A program made the translations under genes and the position numbers. Below are positions 1 through 7,675 of a stretch of 64,000 nt of DNA, piece after piece. Numbering within the stretch: the stretch's first letter is position 1; each line of letters begins with the position of its first letter. Where the stretch lies: contig NZ_CP010271.1 of NCBI RefSeq assembly GCF_001456355.1, forward strand, positions 3,472,001-3,536,000, read 5' to 3'. Source of the DNA: Mycobacteroides saopaulense. Its GTDB lineage: Bacteria; Actinomycetota; Actinomycetes; Mycobacteriales; Mycobacteriaceae. The notes below the pieces were generated by a model, which saw nothing but the letters and a program-made list of their open reading frames with translations, was not told the origin of the DNA and ran no database searches.

Positions 1-497
1 AGACCCGTAACCCCAAATATGCGTCGTACATCCCGACCAAGGCGGCGCTGGACGCCTTCTCCGATGTGGTCGCGACCGAGACGGTATCGGATCACATCAC
101 CTTCACCAACATCCATATGCCACTGGTGAAGACCCCGATGATTCAGCCTTCCCACAAGCTGAACGTGGTGCCCGGGCTGACCCCCGAACATGCCGCCGCC
201 ATGGTCATTCGCGGTCTTGTCGAGAAGCCGACCCGGATCGATCACCCCATGGGGACCTACGCCGACATCGGCAGATACATGACCCCGAAATTGACTCGGC
301 GGATCATGCACCAGATGTACCTGGCGTACCCCGATTCTCGCGCCGCCCGAGGTCTGGAGCCCGTCGACGAACGCCGGGACGTCTCGACCTCTCGCCGTCG
401 CCCCAAGGCGGCCAAGCGCGTTGCGGCCGTGTCGAAGCTGCGCGTTCCGCGCCCCGTCAAGAAGGCGGTGCGCCTGATCCCCGGAGTGCATTGGTGA
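1..497 (+). CDS. Fatty acyl-CoA reductase, C-terminal SDR domain (partial, AcrA1-like)
   Basis: Only the 3' end is in the window; the reading phase begins at base 3. The first residues contain Y-I-P-T-K, the YxxxK catalytic pair of short-chain dehydrogenases, followed by [12 protein letters not shown] and a VKTPMI segment typical of the SDR half of mycobacterial two-domain fatty acyl-CoA reductases. The C-terminus is basic and ends LIPGVHW. Such enzymes reduce acyl-CoA to aldehyde or alcohol for wax and envelope lipids. The position directly upstream of iunH matches Rv3391 (acrA1) in M. tuberculosis. The upstream domain cannot be seen, so an ordinary single-domain SDR is possible. The 3' end overlaps an opposite-strand amine oxidase remnant. 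Confidence 0.72.
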   Translation, partial: TRNPKYASYIPTKAALDAFSDVVATETVSDHITFTNIHMPLVKTPMIQPSHKLNVVPGLTPEHAAAMVIRGLVEKPTRIDHPMGTYADIGRYMTPKLTRRIMHQMYLAYPDSRAARGLEPVDERRDVSTSRRRPKAAKRVAAVSKLRVPRPVKKAVRLIPGVHW

Positions 498-684
498 CCT
501 CCCGGGCCGCCCGGATACCCGCCTCGATCGCCCCTTCGAGATAACCCGCGTGATCGCTTGCCGTTTCGGTGCCCGCCCAGTGGATGTCGCCGACCGGCAC
601 CGACTGTAGCGGCATGAACCATTCGGGAACACCGATATCCCGGGTAGGGCGGTGCTCTACGGCTTGTCGAATCCGCCTGCGGAG
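457..684 (-). pseudogene. Remnant of a flavin amine oxidase C-terminus
   Basis: On the minus strand, between an in-frame TAG (685-687) and a TGA at 457-459, about 75 codons read as the C-terminal end of a flavin monoamine oxidase. The signature [20 protein letters not shown] is followed by an AIEAGIRAA helix, the FAD-contacting end of that family. Nothing further upstream can encode the missing 350 or more residues, because iunH starts at 709 on the other strand. I read it as a decayed gene tail that still overlaps the 3' end of the reductase gene by about 40 bases. A short ATG ORF (613-615) remains but is unlikely to make a functional protein. Confidence 0.7.
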
Positions 685-695
685 CTAACTGCCGG

Positions 696-701
696 TAGGT
701 T
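696..701 (+). promoter_or_regulatory. -10 element for leaderless iunH
   Basis: TAGGTT fits the mycobacterial TAnnnT -10 consensus and ends 7 bases before the ATG at 709. Transcription would start at or next to the start codon. No clear Shine-Dalgarno is present. Inference from spacing only. Confidence 0.4.
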
Positions 702-708
702 GACGTCC

Positions 709-1740
709 ATGGTTCCCGTTTTTGCCGACGTCGATACCGGAGTGGACGACGCACTGGGATTGATCTATCTCCTCGCTAGCGAGGGTGTGGAGATCGTCGG
801 CATCGCCTCTACTGCGGGCAATGTCGCGGTGGACCATGTCTGCGCGAACAACCTGGGCCTGCTGGAGTTATGCAAGGCACCACAGATCCCTGTCGCCAAG
901 GGTGTCGCCGAGCCGTTGAGCGCGGCCCTACGCACCGCGGAAGACACCCACGGCCCCACCGGGCTAGGGTATGCCACACTGCCGGACACCGCGCGCACGC
1001 TCACCGAGTACGACGCGGCCGAGGCCTGGGTGAAGGCCGCACACGCACATCCCGGTGAGTTGGTGGGCCTGGCCACCGGCCCGCTCACCAATCTGGCACT
1101 GGCCCTACGTACCGAGCCCGAGTTGCCCAGACTCCTCAAACGACTCGTGATCATGGGCGGTTCCTTCGACTACCCGGGCAACACCACACCGGTGGCCGAA
1201 TGGAATGTGGTGGTGGACCCGGGTGCCACGGCGGAGGTGTACGCCGCCTGGGGAGCCGCTGGCGTACAAGAGCTTCCGATCGTGTGCGGGCTCAATCTCA
1301 CCGAGACGATCGCCATGACGCCGGAGCATCTGACCAAGCTGGCCGAGACCGCAGGCGCCACCACCACCCCGCTGTCGGTCTTGGACCTTCCGTCCAGCCG
1401 CTCGGCGGCGAGCAACTCGCTGCTGCGGTTCATCGAAGACGCGGCGCGTTTCTACTTCGAGTTCCACATGAAGCAGGACGAAGGCTTCTTGGCCCACATG
1501 CACGATCCCTTTGCCGCCGCGGTGGCACTGGATCCGTCACTCGTGCAAACCCGTTCCGCAACTGTCGATGTCGAGCTGACCGGCGATCTGACGCGCGCCA
1601 TGACCATCGCGGACTGGAAGGGCCAGTGGGGCCAGAAGCCCAACGCGCAGATCGCGGTGGAGACCGACCCCGAAGTGTTCTTCGGGCGGTTCATCGAGCG
1701 GGTGGGTGCGTTCGCGCGAAAACTCGACGGAGCCAGCTGA
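709..1740 (+). CDS. iunH: Inosine-uridine preferring nucleoside hydrolase
   Basis: This 343-residue protein opens with the DxDxxxDD calcium-binding signature (D7, D9, D13, D14) of nucleoside hydrolases. It has the STAGN and EDTHGPTGLG blocks and a late MHDPFAAAV block with a likely active-site histidine near residue 265. It would cleave the N-glycosidic bond of purine or pyrimidine ribonucleosides for base salvage in the cytoplasm. I start at the ATG at 709; a longer frame from 652 adds residues that do not belong to the family. The gene is the positional counterpart of Rv3393 and lies convergent with imuB, 10 bases apart. Confidence 0.88.
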   Translation: MVPVFADVDTGVDDALGLIYLLASEGVEIVGIASTAGNVAVDHVCANNLGLLELCKAPQIPVAKGVAEPLSAALRTAEDTHGPTGLGYATLPDTARTLTEYDAAEAWVKAAHAHPGELVGLATGPLTNLALALRTEPELPRLLKRLVIMGGSFDYPGNTTPVAEWNVVVDPGATAEVYAAWGAAGVQELPIVCGLNLTETIAMTPEHLTKLAETAGATTTPLSVLDLPSSRSAASNSLLRFIEDAARFYFEFHMKQDEGFLAHMHDPFAAAVALDPSLVQTRSATVDVELTGDLTRAMTIADWKGQWGQKPNAQIAVETDPEVFFGRFIERVGAFARKLDGAS

Positions 1741-1750
1741 CTTCCGCCCG

Positions 1751-3352
1751 TCATTCATATACGCCCTCCACATACCAACGCTGCCTGCGGAAGTGCAGGA
1801 GCAGCGCCCGGCCCCCGCCTTTGTCTTCCAGCAGCACCTGCGCTCGCGCCGCCACCGAAACCTCCCGCTCCTCCCACCATCTCTCGTCGATCGGCCATGG
1901 CCCGGCCCACCAACTCAATTCCCAGCGGCCATCGCCGCGACGAACCCTGGCCGGTTCCCCCGAAAACATGCCCCGCCCGGTCACCGTCACCGGCGCTCCG
2001 TCGACATCCAACAACTCCACCGGTTCATCGGATAACACCACCGGCGCCGGATCGGGAAACCGCCCGGGCCACGGGGCATCGGGGTCTGCCCGCGGCTTCA
2101 GCTCATCCCCCAAGGGCACCAAGGTGATTCGCTCGGCCGGACCGCGCCCACCGCTGATCACACCCACCTGTACCGACTCCTCTCCCAACAGATCCTGAAC
2201 TCGCGTCAGCGCGCGACGTGCCCGCTGCCGTTCTTCGGCTCCCACCGCTCCCCACAACGTCAGCTGCAACGCCTCGGCGGTCACCACCTCGACCGGTTCC
2301 AGCCTCAGCATCGCCACCGGCCCATCCAGAGACCGGCGGCGGGCAAGCCAACCGTCAAGCTGCCAACGCACCCGATCGGCGGTCGCCTCCTCGGTGAGCG
2401 GTTCGGCACACCGCCACACCCGCGACAGCTCCTGGCCATCCACCGTGACGGCGTGAATGGCCAACCGGGAACAGGCCACTCCCGCCGAGGACAGCCTCTC
2501 GTGCAGATTCACCGCCAGCGTCCGCCCCGCGAAAGCCGCCGCATCCACCCGATCGACCGGCGGATCACACGACAGCTCGACCCCCAGCTCGGCCGGGACC
2601 GCGTGCCCCGCGGGCGGCCGCTGCGGTTCCGCCCGCGCATGGCGGTGTGCCTGCACCGCGTCATCGTCGAACCGCGAGGCAACATCCGAGCGCTCCAGCT
2701 CTGCGAAAGCCCCTATGGTGCGAATACCCATGCGCCACAGCAGATCCACCAGGTCTTCACGCTGCGGATGACACAGGCTGGGTTCGGCGGCCATCTCCCT
2801 GATCGACAAGGAAGCCAGGAACCGCGCGTCTTCACCGGGTGGCACCAGCGCCGCATGCCGCGCGGCATACACCGCCGTGGATATCTGATCGGCGATGCCC
2901 ACCTGACATTCGGCCCCGGCCACCGATACCGCATCGGCCAGCCGCTCCGCCGCGGTCTGCTCGCTGCCGAAATACCGGGCGGCACCGGTTACCGGCAATG
3001 CCATCAATCCGGGGCGCAGGATCTCGGCCCCCGGAACCAGATCGTCCACCGCGGCGATCATCGGCTCGAAGAACCGCGCGTCGCGATCGGCGTCGGCCAC
3101 CGCGACATGCAGTTGCGGACAACGTGCTTGAGACTCGCGCCGCCGCATACCTCGGCGCACTCCCAGCGCCCGGGCGGCGGCGGTGCATGCCGTCACCCTG
3201 TTGGCCAGAGTCACCGCCACCGGCCGGGTCGCAGGAAGATCAGCCATCGCCGCGGCGGCCACCGCTGGCCAGTCGGGGCACCAGATAGCCAGCACCCGTG
3301 GCGCTTTGCGCCGTCCTTTTCCCGGCCTTTCAGGCGGACCTGATCGTGCCAT
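1751..3352 (-). CDS. imuB: ImuB, catalytically inactive Y-family polymerase-like protein
   Basis: A 533-residue Y-family polymerase-like protein. The usual acidic motif of active enzymes (DxDxFFxxVE) is replaced by [13 protein letters not shown], and the second carboxylate motif by [14 protein letters not shown], as expected for ImuB, which is a scaffold rather than a polymerase. QLTLWG near residues 363-368 resembles the beta-clamp binding motif known in mycobacterial ImuB. With ImuA' and DnaE2 (not in this window) it forms the damage-induced mutasome. The ATG at 3352 overlaps imuA' by 23 bases and gives a length near that of Rv3394c; an upstream in-frame extension is unsupported. It is co-transcribed with imuA' from the damage promoter near 4050-4093. 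Confidence 0.88.
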   Translation of the reverse strand: MARSGPPERPGKGRRKAPRVLAIWCPDWPAVAAAAMADLPATRPVAVTLANRVTACTAAARALGVRRGMRRRESQARCPQLHVAVADADRDARFFEPMIAAVDDLVPGAEILRPGLMALPVTGAARYFGSEQTAAERLADAVSVAGAECQVGIADQISTAVYAARHAALVPPGEDARFLASLSIREMAAEPSLCHPQREDLVDLLWRMGIRTIGAFAELERSDVASRFDDDAVQAHRHARAEPQRPPAGHAVPAELGVELSCDPPVDRVDAAAFAGRTLAVNLHERLSSAGVACSRLAIHAVTVDGQELSRVWRCAEPLTEEATADRVRWQLDGWLARRRSLDGPVAMLRLEPVEVVTAEALQLTLWGAVGAEERQRARRALTRVQDLLGEESVQVGVISGGRGPAERITLVPLGDELKPRADPDAPWPGRFPDPAPVVLSDEPVELLDVDGAPVTVTGRGMFSGEPARVRRGDGRWELSWWAGPWPIDERWWEEREVSVAARAQVLLEDKGGGRALLLHFRRQRWYVEGVYE

Positions 3353-4022
3353 GGCTGCCACGCACCTCCCGCCCCCCACGCCCACGCGCCCGCACCACCG
3401 TCCGCACCCCGCGAATCCGGCCCAGACCGCAGGCCGACATCCCGTCATAGCCCGTCACCCACGCCTGCAGCCGCACCGCGGCGCCTTCCCAGTCCCCGTC
3501 GACGGCCAGCAGTGTGCATCCGTTGCTGTGCGCCCGGGCCACTATCGCGCGCGCCGACGTCGAGACCACCCTTCGGCCGCCCAGGCCCAGCACCACCAGA
3601 TCCATGCCGTCCATGAGCACCGAGGCCACCTCCACCCCGCTCAGTCCCGGGTGGGGAATCAACGCCAAGCGGCTCAGGTCCGCTCCCCGCTCCACCGCGG
3701 CCAACACGCTCACATCGGGCATGCCCACGATCGCGGCGTAGCCACCCGCCGCTGTCACCGAGGCCACCACGTCCAAGGGCAGCGATCGGGCCCCGCCGGC
3801 CACCGCGACCGTGCCACGTCGCAACACGTGACCTATCGAGCTGGCCAGCGCTTCGGATCCCGGCAGCAAAGATTGTGTATCCGGCAGAGCTTCCTGAAAC
3901 CGCCCTGCCGCCGACCTGTCCCCGCCTACCTTCCCCGATATCGCCGCCATCTGCTGCCGGAGCTTTCGCAGCTGGTCAGCACGGTTGACCAGCTGTTCAT
4001 CGGCGGCCGCCACTGCCGTCAC
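3330..4022 (-). CDS. imuA': ImuA', RecA-fold mutasome accessory protein
   Basis: This 230-residue protein precedes and overlaps imuB, as Rv3395c does. It has a RecA-like alternation of hydrophobic strands ([42 protein letters not shown]) but no good Walker A box. ImuA' supports DnaE2-dependent induced mutagenesis in mycobacteria. I chose the GTG at 4022 because GGAGGT lies 6 bases upstream. The longer frame starting with a TTG at 4046 would put the start only one base from the LexA box and has no ribosome-binding site. An N-terminal helix ([18 protein letters not shown]) follows the start. Confidence 0.85.
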   Translation of the reverse strand: MTAVAAADEQLVNRADQLRKLRQQMAAISGKVGGDRSAAGRFQEALPDTQSLLPGSEALASSIGHVLRRGTVAVAGGARSLPLDVVASVTAAGGYAAIVGMPDVSVLAAVERGADLSRLALIPHPGLSGVEVASVLMDGMDLVVLGLGGRRVVSTSARAIVARAHSNGCTLLAVDGDWEGAAVRLQAWVTGYDGMSACGLGRIRGVRTVVRARGRGGREVRGSHGTIRSA

Positions 4023-4047
4023 AACCGCACCTCCAGACACGCCCAAC

Positions 4048-4063
4048 TAGAACATATGTTCGA
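4048..4063 (-). promoter_or_regulatory. LexA (SOS) box of imuA'-imuB
   Basis: TAGAACATATGTTCGA is a near-perfect palindrome matching the mycobacterial SOS consensus TCGAAC-N4-GTTCGA in 15 of 16 positions on the minus strand reading. It lies just upstream of imuA' and downstream of a promoter-like element, where bound LexA would block transcription. Confidence 0.9.
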
Positions 4064-4070
4064 TGCCTGG

Positions 4071-4093
4071 AGTAAACACCTCGCCACCGACAA
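4071..4093 (-). promoter_or_regulatory. PafBC-type DNA-damage promoter
   Basis: On the minus strand TTGTCGGTG (4093-4085) is followed by 8 bases and TTTACT (4076-4071). This matches the LexA-independent mycobacterial damage promoter motif TTGTCRGTG-N8-TAnnnT exactly in the first half and partly in the -10. It ends 7 bases before the LexA box, so the operon may answer to both pathways. Confidence 0.6.
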
Positions 4094-4141
4094 CCGTCAA
4101 GGTGGCAGGTGCGGACCGGGAGGAGCGACAGCCCCATCTGC

Positions 4142-4200
4142 CGACACGCCGCAGTGTGGTGGATTCGTGTCGCACATGGACGCCATGAGGCGGCGTGTCG
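4142..4200. repeat. 11-bp inverted repeat between imuA' and the response regulator gene
   Basis: CGACACGCCGC (4142-4152) is repeated perfectly inverted as GCGGCGTGTCG (4190-4200), with a 37-base spacer. It lies 14 bases beyond the stop of the minus-strand response regulator gene and upstream of the imuA' promoter. It could form a weak terminator stem or an operator; no T-run follows. Confidence 0.45.
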
Positions 4201-4214
4201 ACGGACCTAGAGCG

Positions 4215-4856
4215 TCAGTCGAGCTGGCGGGTGTGCGCCCACCGGGTCAGCGCGTTGCGATTGGACTGCTGGGTCTTACGCAGCACATTGGAGGCGTGCG
4301 TCTCCACCGTCTTGACCGAGATCACCAGATCCTCGGCGATCTCCCGGTAGGTGTACCCGCGGGCCAGGAGCCGCAGCACCTCGAGCTCACGCGGAGTCAA
4401 CGAATCCAGCTCCGGATCCAGCGCAGGCTCCGGAGCATTCGACCGTCCGGTAAACGAATCGAGCACGAATCCGGCCAACCGCGGGCTGAACACCGCATCG
4501 CCACCGGACACCCGGCGCACCGCATCGGCGAGCTCGCTGCCCGAAATCGTCTTGGTGACATAGCCTCTGGCCCCAGCCCTGATCACCGCGATGACATCCT
4601 CGGCAGCATCGGACACACTGAGCGCAAGAAATACCGGCCCAGAGCCACCGACCCCGTTGATGACGGCAACCCCGCCGCCCGCGGGCATGTGCACGTCGAG
4701 TAACACCACATCCGGCGCACTGGCGCGGATTCCGGCCACCGCCTCGGCCACCGAACCCGCCTCGCCCACGATGTCGATATCCGACTCGCCCGCCAGCTCT
4801 GCCCGCACGCCGGACCGGAACACCCCGTGATCGTCGACCAGGAATACCCGCAGCAT
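4215..4856 (-). CDS. NarL/LuxR-family response regulator (EsrR-like)
   Basis: A 213-residue response regulator. The receiver domain (1-120) has the acidic pair D8-D9, phospho-acceptor D54 (VVLLDVHMPAG) and K102. A LuxR-type helix-turn-helix follows at about 148-205 (LTPRELEVLRLLARGYTYRE, ISVKTVETHASNVL). The ATG at 4856 overlaps the kinase stop as TGATG, implying translational coupling; a GTG at 4859 is the alternative. Together with the PspC kinase and the divergent PspC membrane protein next to guaA, it mirrors the EsrISR envelope-stress system of Corynebacterium glutamicum. The target genes are not visible here. Confidence 0.85.
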   Translation of the reverse strand: MLRVFLVDDHGVFRSGVRAELAGESDIDIVGEAGSVAEAVAGIRASAPDVVLLDVHMPAGGGVAVINGVGGSGPVFLALSVSDAAEDVIAVIRAGARGYVTKTISGSELADAVRRVSGGDAVFSPRLAGFVLDSFTGRSNAPEPALDPELDSLTPRELEVLRLLARGYTYREIAEDLVISVKTVETHASNVLRKTQQSNRNALTRWAHTRQLD

Positions 4857-6097
4857 CACTCTTCTTTCTCGTCGACGTCGTTGGTCTTGTACGGCATGAT
4901 GATTCGCACCTCAGTGCCCTTGCCGATCTCCGACTTGATCTGTACCTGCCCGCCCCGGCGCATCACCCTGGCCTTGATGGAGCGCACGATGCCCTGCCGA
5001 TCTTGAGGCACCTCTTCGGGATCGAACCCCTTACCCCGATCCCTGACGAAGACACTGATCTGACCGGGCTCCACCTCGGCATACAGGTTGATGTCCGATT
5101 GCCCGGAGTGCTTGGCAGCGTTGACCAATGCCTCACGGGTGGCCCCGACCAACGCGCGCCCGGTCTCCGGCTCCAGTGCCAGGTCGACATCACCGACGAT
5201 CACCGAACTGACCACCACGGTGTGCGTGTCCTCCACCTCTCCGGCCACGGCGCGCAGCTCCTGCGCCAGCGACGAATCCGAGGAAGCCCCCGAGGAGAAC
5301 AGCCAACTGCGCAGTTCCCGCTCCTGGCTGCGCGCCAGGCGCAACACCTCACTGGGGTTGTCGGTGCGCTTCTGGATCAGCGCCAGCGTCTGCAGCACCG
5401 AATCATGCAGATGCGAGGCGATCTCGTCGCGCTCCTCGGTGCGAATGCGAGCGGCACGCTCGATACCGAGCGCACGCCACAACCGCAGCCACAGCGGCAC
5501 AGTCAACAACACCGCGCCCACCAGGGTGGCTGCGATGGCCACCAGTGAGTCACGCAAGGAAGACAGGTCCACATTGCGCAGGACCACCACCGCGATCCCA
5601 CCGAAGACCAATGCCGCACCGGCGATCACCCGGACCAAGGTGAGCATCGAAGGTCTGCCGGGCGCTCCAAGCACCGCCAAACTTGGCCCCTGCGCATCGA
5701 ATTCGCGCCACACCACCGCGAGTCCCGTCAGCGCGAGCACGGTCGGGAAGACCAACGACGCCGTCGAACCACTGACGGTCGACATCAAGATGATCAGCGC
5801 GGCAAGGCTTAACAGCAGCAGCCCGGTTGCCCGTCTGCGGTCGGTAGGACTGACGGCTGCGATGTCATCGCCCGGCGGCATCAGCATCCACAGCAGCCCG
5901 TACGCCACGATGCCCATTCCGCTGGCCGCGCCGAGTACCGCGAAGGCCAATCGCACCCGGAAAACCGGCACGTCGAGATGGTCCGCGAGTCCTCCGGCGA
6001 CACCGGCCACCACTCGCCCACCGGTACGCCGACGCAACGGCGGGGCGGCGGTCAGCCGATTTCCGCCGGCGAACGCATTCCGGAACCTGGGACTCAT
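4856..6097 (-). CDS. PspC-domain sensor histidine kinase (EsrS-like)
   Basis: A 413-residue membrane kinase. An N-terminal PspC domain (about 20-76, with RVVAGVAGGLADHLDVPVF) is followed by several membrane helices (89-107, 114-130, 153-173, 187-204). A HisKA_3 dimerisation helix carries H231 (ASHLHDSVLQTLALIQ). The HATPase domain has N326 (EALVNAAKHSG) and a G1 box DRGKGFD (353-359). It has no large extracytoplasmic sensor, so it probably reads membrane state or a partner protein. The response regulator overlaps its 3' end. The gene diverges from the PspC protein at 6210. Confidence 0.85.
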   Translation of the reverse strand: MSPRFRNAFAGGNRLTAAPPLRRRTGGRVVAGVAGGLADHLDVPVFRVRLAFAVLGAASGMGIVAYGLLWMLMPPGDDIAAVSPTDRRRATGLLLLSLAALIILMSTVSGSTASLVFPTVLALTGLAVVWREFDAQGPSLAVLGAPGRPSMLTLVRVIAGAALVFGGIAVVVLRNVDLSSLRDSLVAIAATLVGAVLLTVPLWLRLWRALGIERAARIRTEERDEIASHLHDSVLQTLALIQKRTDNPSEVLRLARSQERELRSWLFSSGASSDSSLAQELRAVAGEVEDTHTVVVSSVIVGDVDLALEPETGRALVGATREALVNAAKHSGQSDINLYAEVEPGQISVFVRDRGKGFDPEEVPQDRQGIVRSIKARVMRRGGQVQIKSEIGKGTEVRIIMPYKTNDVDEKEE

Positions 6098-6165
6098 CTC
6101 TGCGATACTGCCATGGCAAAGTTCCCCGTGACATCGGGCTTATCCCTGAACCCCGTATTGCAAAG

Positions 6166-6183
6166 ATCAGGGTGAATCCTGAT
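6166..6183. promoter_or_regulatory. Candidate operator between the divergent PspC genes
   Basis: ATCAGG-N6-CCTGAT is a perfect inverted repeat midway between the divergent starts at 6097 and 6210. A further CCCTGA half-site occurs at 6153-6158. The spacing suits a dimeric regulator, plausibly the adjacent response regulator. No experimental motif is known to me. Confidence 0.4.
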
Positions 6184-6209
6184 GGCGGACATGCCTGCGG
6201 CTGGGCAAC

Positions 6210-7391
6210 ATGGCTGTCATGGACACCGATACGACCACCCGGCGGACGCCTTCGTCCACGCTGGGAGACATGTGGCGGACTCGCCCGTTGCGACTGCCCG
6301 GACACGGCAAGCTCGCCGGTGTTGCCGCGGGAATCGGCTACCGCTACAACGTGGACCCGCTGCTTGTCCGCGTAATTTTCGTGGTCACAACGCTTTTCGG
6401 CGGTGCGGGCGCCATCATGTACGTAGCGTGCTGGCTGTTGATGCCCACCGCCCGCTACAGCACGCCGTACCACGAGTCCAAGGTCAAGATGGTCTTCTGG
6501 ATCATCGTCCTGCTGCTCATCGGCGGGCCGTTCATCGACCCCGACCGCGACCCGTGGGGATTCGTCAGCGCCGCGGTGCTGCTCGGAGGCTGGTATCTGC
6601 TCTATCAACGCCAGACCGAACCGCCGTCGGCCCCGGCAGCTTCTGCCGATCAACCACCCCTGACCACGGATGACCAGTCCGACATCGCGACGGCACCTGT
6701 CGGCCCGACCAAGCCGGAGACCGACCCACTGTCGGTACCCCTGCCCCCACCCCCTCCGACCTGGAATCCGCCGGGGATGTCGCCCTTCACCTGGGATCTG
6801 CCCGAATCGACTCCGCTGCCGGCACCGCCGGCCAAGCCCAAGTCCCGCGTGACCCCGGTGACCATTGGCGCCGCGCTCATCGTCAGTGCGCTGCTCGTGG
6901 CCATCGGACTGCTCGGCGGCAGCTGGGTGACACCGGTGGTGGTCAGCGCGACGGCGCTGGTCATTCTGGGGGCGGGCATGCTGGTGGGCGCATGGCTCCG
7001 CCGCGGTTACGCGCTACTCTTGCTCGCCATTCCCCTGGCCGGATTCGTCATCGTGGCGTCCTCGATAGGACCGTTGGAGGTTTCTCTCAATGTCGGCGAT
7101 CAAAGCTACCGCCCCACAGAAGCTTCCGATCTCGACGACTACTACGAGATCGGTATCGGCACCATCACCCTGGATCTGACGCAGGTCACACTCGCCGGCG
7201 ACAAGACCGTGAACATCGACGCCGGGATGGGCGATATCCAGGTGCTGGTTCCAACAACCATGAACGTGCGCACCAAATGTGAGGTGAGCGTCGGCAGCTT
7301 CGACTGTTTGCCCTCACCCATCGGCGCCGGGCCGGTGCTGACCATCAACGCCACTGCCAACGTAGGAAGTATTGAGGTGCAACGTGTCTGA
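6210..7391 (+). CDS. PspC-domain membrane protein (EsrI-like)
   Basis: A 393-residue protein. The N-terminal PspC domain (about 28-80, GKLAGVAAGIGYRYNVDPLL) is followed by membrane helices (93-108, 117-133), a Pro-rich linker (about 138-214) and further helices (217-290). The C-terminal part (about 300-393) alternates beta-strand-like segments (TITLDLTQVTLAG, GMGDIQVLVPTT), similar in character to LiaF-type sensor-inhibitor tails. In the corynebacterial system the equivalent protein restrains the kinase; that role is inferred here from context. The start is not certain: ATG codons occur at 6210 and 6219 and neither has a strong ribosome-binding site. Confidence 0.75.
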   Translation: MAVMDTDTTTRRTPSSTLGDMWRTRPLRLPGHGKLAGVAAGIGYRYNVDPLLVRVIFVVTTLFGGAGAIMYVACWLLMPTARYSTPYHESKVKMVFWIIVLLLIGGPFIDPDRDPWGFVSAAVLLGGWYLLYQRQTEPPSAPAASADQPPLTTDDQSDIATAPVGPTKPETDPLSVPLPPPPPTWNPPGMSPFTWDLPESTPLPAPPAKPKSRVTPVTIGAALIVSALLVAIGLLGGSWVTPVVVSATALVILGAGMLVGAWLRRGYALLLLAIPLAGFVIVASSIGPLEVSLNVGDQSYRPTEASDLDDYYEIGIGTITLDLTQVTLAGDKTVNIDAGMGDIQVLVPTTMNVRTKCEVSVGSFDCLPSPIGAGPVLTINATANVGSIEVQRV

Positions 7392-7671
7392 GAATATCAA
7401 TGACCCCGCGACCGAAGTCGCCGAGACAACTGCCGAAGCGGAGAATCAGACGGAAGCCCCACTGCCCACCACTGGCGATGAGAAGAGCAGGCCATCGATC
7501 ATTCTTGGCCTGTCCGGACTCATCGCAGTGCTCGTCGGAGGCTGGGCACTCACCGGCGAAGACTTCGTCGCGCTGATACACAGCGACCTGCTCGGCTGGG
7601 TTGCGATCACCATCGCGATCGCCATCGGTGTTGCGCTAGTGGCGGTTCCGACCCGGCGCAACCGCAGCTAG
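7384..7671 (+). CDS. Small two-helix membrane protein
   Basis: A 95-residue protein with an acidic N-terminus (about 1-35) and two predicted membrane helices (IILGLSGLIAVLVGGWAL and WVAITIAIAIGVALVAV), ending in a basic PTRRNRS tail. It starts at a GTG that overlaps the end of the PspC gene by 8 bases, with GAGG inside the upstream gene as a possible ribosome-binding site. It is therefore very likely co-translated with the PspC protein. I do not recognise a family. By position it may be an accessory component of the envelope-stress system. Confidence 0.7.
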   Translation: MSENINDPATEVAETTAEAENQTEAPLPTTGDEKSRPSIILGLSGLIAVLVGGWALTGEDFVALIHSDLLGWVAITIAIAIGVALVAVPTRRNRS

Positions 7672-7675
7672 CGGA

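Noticed and set aside
257..754. 165-residue minus-strand frame upstream of iunH
   Set aside because: The amine oxidase remnant lies in a different minus-strand frame; this one has no family sequence.
4022..4046. TTG start of imuA' at 4046
   Set aside because: It would begin one base from the LexA box with no ribosome-binding site; GTG at 4022 has GGAGGT at good spacing.
3183..4703. 506-residue plus-strand open frame across imuA' and the response regulator
   Set aside because: It spans two real minus-strand genes and the LexA promoter; composition is that of a shadow frame.
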